55,551 bases of DNA from Deltaproteobacteria bacterium. GTDB taxonomy: Bacteria > UBA10199 > SPLOWO2-01-44-7. Shown here piece after piece: positions 51,981 to 55,551 of the stretch; position 1 is the first letter of the stretch, and each line of letters opens with the position of its first letter. Under the pieces are notes generated by a model that made no database searches, was not told where the DNA came from, and saw only the letters and a program-made list of their open reading frames with translations. The stretch spans positions 1 through 55,551 of the forward strand of contig JAHFSU010000011.1 in the NCBI GenBank assembly GCA_023265595.1, read 5' to 3'. The position numbers and the translations under genes were made by a program.

Positions 51981-53339
51981 TCACGCCGTGTTCCCAATCA
52001 GATACGTAGCCAAGGCGAAGTAGACCCACATGCAAAAAATGTTGACGAGCGTGGTGACGAAGGGGCCGGTCGCTACGGCCGGATCGATTCCGATTTTTTT
52101 GAACAAAATGGGAATCGATGTCCCTACCGCCACAGCGATAATCATCGACAGGGCTAATGCCACACCGATCGCGACGGGGAGAAAGGGCCAAGTGCCGTAA
52201 CGAAGTCCGATAAAAAGGGCGAGCAAAAATCCATACGAAACACCCAAAATCAGCGCCAAACGAAATTCATGAAACATCGCATCCCAGACCTGACTCAAGC
52301 TGCATTGTCCGCGAGTCAGCGAACTGACCACGATCGTCATCGATTGGGTTCCGATATTTCCCCCCATCGCCAAAACAAGCGGGATGAAACCGGCCAGCAA
52401 ACCGACTTTTGTAATAAACGGAGTAAAACGGACAATGACTTCCGAGGCAATCAAACCGCCGACAAGTGTGACCAAAAACCAAGGCATTCTTTTTTTGAGG
52501 CTCTCCATCACCGTACTTTCCGTCATCGCCTCTTTTCCGGCGCCAGTCATCAGCAAAAGATCCTCGGTCGCCTCTTCCTTGATCACATCAATCACATCGT
52601 CCACCGTCACCACACCGACCAGCGCATTAGAAGAATCGATGACCGGCAGCGAGAGATAATTGTAGCGCGAAACGGTGCGGGCCACCTCTTCCTGATCTTC
52701 ATCGACCCGCACCCGGACGGGATCTTTGTCCATGATCTCTTTGAGTTTTATGGTTCGGGCTGCGAGAATTAATTTTTTCAACGAAAGAACACCAACGAGT
52801 TGGCCTTGCGTGTTGACGACATAGAGATAAAAAACAGTTTCGACACTTCGCGCCTGCTGCAACTGTTCAATCGCCTCGGCGACTGTCATCTCTTCTTCCA
52901 GTGAAAAAACTTCCGGCGACATGATGCCACCGGCTGTATCTGGGCGATAGCGGATCAGCTCTTCAACCTCTTCGGCCTCCTCTTTTTTGAGGCGGAGCAA
53001 AATGGCGCTGGATAAATCTTCCGGCAATTGTTCCAAAATGTCGGCCGCATCATCGGGAGAGACATGGCTCAAAATTTCAGCCGATTTTTCGGCTCCCAAA
53101 TGTTCGAGAAGTCCTGAAACCAGATCGAGCTGTAACTCGGATAAAACCGTCGCCATCTGTTCCGTATTTTTAAGCAGCAAAAAAATCTGAGTCTGACCAG
53201 CGACATCCATTTCACTTAAAACAGTGGCGATGTCGGCATGATGGGCCTTGGCCAAAATATTTTTCAGATTTTCATCGGCATGGCAGTGCAGCAGTTTTTT
53301 GATCGTTTCGGAGAGAACTTGTACCTTTTTGGTAATCAT
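51981..53339 (-). CDS. mgtE: Magnesium transporter MgtE
   Basis: A 452-residue Mg2+ channel: N-terminal helical domain (1-125; EKSAEILSHVSPDDAADILE), two CBS domains (about 130-255) that sense Mg2+, and five membrane helices with GGLIASEVIVRFTPF, LVLAMGGNIGTQSMTIVVSS and FLPVAIGVALALSM. The start at 53339 overlaps the RodZ-like stop (ATGA); the longer frame to 53432 lies inside that gene. Confidence 0.95.
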   Translation of the reverse strand: MITKKVQVLSETIKKLLHCHADENLKNILAKAHHADIATVLSEMDVAGQTQIFLLLKNTEQMATVLSELQLDLVSGLLEHLGAEKSAEILSHVSPDDAADILEQLPEDLSSAILLRLKKEEAEEVEELIRYRPDTAGGIMSPEVFSLEEEMTVAEAIEQLQQARSVETVFYLYVVNTQGQLVGVLSLKKLILAARTIKLKEIMDKDPVRVRVDEDQEEVARTVSRYNYLSLPVIDSSNALVGVVTVDDVIDVIKEEATEDLLLMTGAGKEAMTESTVMESLKKRMPWFLVTLVGGLIASEVIVRFTPFITKVGLLAGFIPLVLAMGGNIGTQSMTIVVSSLTRGQCSLSQVWDAMFHEFRLALILGVSYGFLLALFIGLRYGTWPFLPVAIGVALALSMIIAVAVGTSIPILFKKIGIDPAVATGPFVTTLVNIFCMWVYFALATYLIGNTA

Positions 53340-53704
53340 CGCGATGTCAGATAGGCCACGAGCACGATAAAAATCATCAAGAAAACAAAAAAGACCCACG
53401 GTTTGAGCTGCAGGCCGCCGGGCCGCAACCATTTTACCTTTACTTTTTTATTTGCATTTTCTGCATGCGTGGTCTTCAAATACTCTTCAAACTGTAGCAG
53501 CGCCTCATCCGCATTGAGACCGATTGCGCGCGCGTAAGCCCTTACAAAACCCTTTGCAAAAATGCTTCCCGGAAGGGCTTCCAGATCGTCGGCTTCCAAA
53601 GATTTCAGCAAATTCATACTGATTTTGGTCACTTGCCCAACCTCTTCCAGACTGATTTTGCGCATTTCCCTCTGGCGCTTGAGATAAGCTCCGATGCTTT
53701 CCAT
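53336..53704 (-). CDS. Short RodZ-like protein
   Basis: 122 residues: an HTH domain (MESIGAYLKRQREMRKISLE, then SLEADDLEALPGSIFAKGFV, about 1-75), a basic stretch (NKKVKVKWLRPG) and one membrane helix (about 101-120). This is the RodZ layout, which ties MreB to the membrane, but the periplasmic beta domain of full RodZ (about 300 residues) is missing. Start ATG 53704 overlaps the mtnP stop by 1 base. Confidence 0.78.
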   Translation of the reverse strand: MESIGAYLKRQREMRKISLEEVGQVTKISMNLLKSLEADDLEALPGSIFAKGFVRAYARAIGLNADEALLQFEEYLKTTHAENANKKVKVKWLRPGGLQLKPWVFFVFLMIFIVLVAYLTSR

Positions 53705-54564
53705 TATAAATATTTCCCTGTGATGGCTTCCAAACGTTTTTTGACTTCCGGTTTGATTTTTTTCGGATCGGTCATGATCGCATTTTTCAATGCCGACCCA
53801 CAAAAACAGTCCCGTTTCGCCGGAATATTTTCAACCGCTGTTTTGATAATAGCTTTGGCCGTGGCCACATTTTTTTTGATCGTGGCCACCACCATCGCCA
53901 CATCAACTGCCTCTTCAGACTCATGCCAACAATCATAATCGGTCGAAAGCGCAATCGTGACATAACAAATTTCGGCCTCCCTCGCAAGTTTGGCCTCCTG
54001 CAAATTGGTCATGCCGATCACATCAACCCCCCAAGAGCGGTAAAGTTTCGATTCAGCGCGGGAAGAAAACATCGGCCCCTCGATGCAAATGTAGGTTCCC
54101 CCCTTGTGGGCTTTCGCCCCCGCTTTTTTTGCGGCATCAAACGCCACATTAAAAAGTGCAGGGCAAACCGGATCGGCAAAACTGACATGGGCTACAATCC
54201 CCTTTTCAAAAAAAGTATAAGGACGCGAACGGGTCCTATCGATAAACTGATCGACGATCACAATATCGCCCGGTGGGATATCCTCTTTCATCGAACCGAC
54301 CGCGCTCACCGAAAAAATCTGCTCCACCCCCAACAATTTCAGCGCATAAATGTTGGCCCGAAAATTGATTTCGGTCGGGGAGATAACATGCCCGCGGCCG
54401 TGGCGAGGCAAGAAAGCGATGTTTTGGCCGTCGAGTTCGCCGATGAGGATGGCATCGGAGGGTTTGCCGAATGGCGTGTCGACACTTTTTTCTTCAAGAA
54501 CTTTGAGCCCTTCTATTTCATAGAGCCCGCTTCCGCCGATGACACCGATTTTTGCCTGAACCAT
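53704..54564 (-). CDS. mtnP: S-methyl-5'-thioadenosine phosphorylase
   Basis: A 286-residue enzyme cutting methylthioadenosine, a by-product of polyamine synthesis, to adenine and methylthioribose-1-phosphate. GVIGGSGLYEIEGL (7-20), LPRHGRGHVISPTEINFRAN, YICIEGPMFSSRAES and DVIGMTNLQEAKLAREAEIC are diagnostic. It fits with the arginine decarboxylase of this genome (agmatine to polyamines), though not in its operon. The ribosome site is inside a hairpin (54571-54589). Confidence 0.93.
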   Translation of the reverse strand: MVQAKIGVIGGSGLYEIEGLKVLEEKSVDTPFGKPSDAILIGELDGQNIAFLPRHGRGHVISPTEINFRANIYALKLLGVEQIFSVSAVGSMKEDIPPGDIVIVDQFIDRTRSRPYTFFEKGIVAHVSFADPVCPALFNVAFDAAKKAGAKAHKGGTYICIEGPMFSSRAESKLYRSWGVDVIGMTNLQEAKLAREAEICYVTIALSTDYDCWHESEEAVDVAMVVATIKKNVATAKAIIKTAVENIPAKRDCFCGSALKNAIMTDPKKIKPEVKKRLEAITGKYL

Positions 54565-54590
54565 AAAAATCCTCCCGAATTTTGGGAGGG
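54565..54590 (-). terminator. Hairpin with T-run that also carries the mtnP ribosome site
   Basis: Minus strand CCTCCC-AAAATTC-GGGAGG-ATTTTT-ATG. It can end the PDZ transcript, and its 3' arm GGGAGG is the Shine-Dalgarno of mtnP, so folding and initiation exclude each other. Confidence 0.6.
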
Positions 54591-54629
54591 TCTAACACTT
54601 ATGACATTGGCTTGCAATGGTAAGCTGTT

Positions 54630-55391
54630 TTAATTGTCCACACTCGTTGCGCACAAGTCTTCGCGATTAAAAGTGATGTTGGAGACCTCTCTAGAATCGA
54701 GAGAAACCAGACTCAATGTAACCATCGAACCTTGTGGCCCACGGATTCTCTTGATGAGGCTCCCTAGAGAGAACGGCGTCACATCTTCTCCATCCACAGC
54801 CATAACCAAAGTTTTTTTCGGTTCAACCAAACCGACCGCCGCACTTACGGCCACAATCAGATCTATCCGGGCAGGAGAACCGACCTCTTTCTCCACCCCC
54901 ATCCCAATGCCACACAGTTTGGATGTTTTCCATTGCAGACTATCCAAAATACTTTTTGCATTATTTTCCATCCGATACTTCATCGCCCTAAAAAAATAAT
55001 CTGTTCTTGGAGCTACTGCATCGGATTCCACCTTGATTTTATCTTGGAGGGAATAAAGCAGCTCCAATGTTTCTTCCCGCTTTTTTATTCGTTCTGCATC
55101 ACTCAAAGGAGTTTTCCGCTTTAATTCCGGTTTCACAATTGTCTCGTTAAACTGCCGACGGTACATATCTGCCCGAAAATAGGGGCAAAGAGCTGAAGAG
55201 GGAGATGAAGGAATATCCACTTGAGAAGGACGCGCATCTTGCAACATGTAAAGACTCCGCCATCTTTCCAGATCGGCATCATCGATTTGTCCATTGGGAC
55301 CAATTTTCCAATTTTCGCCAAATTGATCGAAAGGTTTTAACCACGATTCACCCTCACCGACGCTCATGCACGGTTTTTCAACATTTGCCAT
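54630..55391 (-). CDS. PDZ-domain protein of unknown function
   Basis: 253 residues. The C-terminal part (about 155-250) resembles the PDZ domain of carboxy-terminal processing proteases: LVMAVDGEDVTPFSLGSLIK, then RIRGPQGSMVTLSLVSLD and NITFNREDL. No protease domain follows. The first 150 residues are hydrophilic, with a helical segment (DAERIKKREETLELLYSLQD), and match nothing I know. No signal peptide, so probably cytoplasmic or exported by another route. An AAGGAGAT site precedes the ATG. Confidence 0.7.
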   Translation of the reverse strand: MANVEKPCMSVGEGESWLKPFDQFGENWKIGPNGQIDDADLERWRSLYMLQDARPSQVDIPSSPSSALCPYFRADMYRRQFNETIVKPELKRKTPLSDAERIKKREETLELLYSLQDKIKVESDAVAPRTDYFFRAMKYRMENNAKSILDSLQWKTSKLCGIGMGVEKEVGSPARIDLIVAVSAAVGLVEPKKTLVMAVDGEDVTPFSLGSLIKRIRGPQGSMVTLSLVSLDSREVSNITFNREDLCATSVDN

Positions 55392-55420
55392 AGGTATCTC
55401 CTTTTAAATACGGCCAGAGG

Positions 55421-55449
55421 CTCATATTTAATCACTACAAGGCTGTCAA
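55421..55449 (-). promoter_or_regulatory. Sigma-70 promoter of the PDZ gene
   Basis: Minus strand TTGACA (55449-55444), 17 bases, TATGAG (55426-55421), 29 bases from the ATG. The last 100 bases of the window show nothing else. Confidence 0.6.
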
Positions 55450-55551
55450 TCTCTTAAACTCTAAGCCACTAGCCGTCCCAAAGACCTGGAGGATGTGGAG
55501 AAACTCCTGCAAGTTGCAAAACTGACAAAAAAATAATAATGTGAAATGCCA

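Overview
This 55.5 kb window comes from a Gram-negative (diderm) bacterium. Outer-membrane and envelope genes show this: an OprP-type porin, a BamB-like propeller, a TonB-family protein, a LapA-domain protein, SPOR and RodZ-like proteins and IHF beta. Gene content (Hyf/Ehr-type membrane complex, pyruvoyl arginine decarboxylase, paired M16 peptidases, MeaB) fits an uncultured lineage formerly placed in the Deltaproteobacteria. No 16S gene is present, so I do not name a taxon. Base composition looks moderate and even along the window.

Layout. 1-5438 (minus strand): hyfB-C-E-F-G of a Complex I-like membrane complex, cut by the left edge, preceded on the same strand by an OprP-type porin. 6761-7741: a tRNA-dihydrouridine synthase, divergent from the porin. 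7656-10739: a two-gene minus-strand operon of unknown function; its second gene encodes a very divergent sigma-70-like protein. 10840-12116: a small CsbD-like gene, then about 1 kb without coding, holding a candidate large structured RNA of about 610 nt. 12117-17696: thioesterase, alpha/beta hydrolase, carB and carA; lepB and lepA follow to 20282. 20340-23028: an orphan HicB-like protein and two secreted Cys-rich or calcium-binding proteins. 23281-29041: SPOR protein, argS, two M16 peptidases and pyruvoyl arginine decarboxylase, in overlapping reading frames. 29155-34593: coaE, pnp, rpsO, rnhB, rplS, trmD, khpA and rpsP, with rimM missing from its usual place. 34654-40450: bamB/yfgM-like pair, lipase, yihY, der, tRNA-Met, meaB. 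40608-42850: accessory region with a glycine-zipper protein, two unknown proteins and hicBA. 42901-46490: LapA-domain protein, HIT, ihfB, sppA, rpsA. 46658-55391: PuuD-like membrane protein, tRNA-Gly, pgsA, nadB, TonB-family protein, recO, a DUF433/DUF5615 pair, mgtE, RodZ-like, mtnP and a PDZ protein.

Most of the window is ordinary housekeeping sequence. Three things stand out. (1) The untranslated 11.16-11.77 kb block has a long terminal stem and its own terminator, and two G-U-dependent hairpins favour the minus strand. (2) A motif close to the FliA/sigma-28 promoter (GCAACT...TGCCGATAA) occurs at just three places I could find outside genes: before the sigma-like operon, upstream of the RNA, and before the glycine-zipper operon. 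This suggests one regulon joining the accessory loci. (3) Dispersed palindromic repeats are abundant, and several have been absorbed in frame into conserved genes (recO, der, rpsA and the end of a hydrolase), much like the palindromic elements of Rickettsia.
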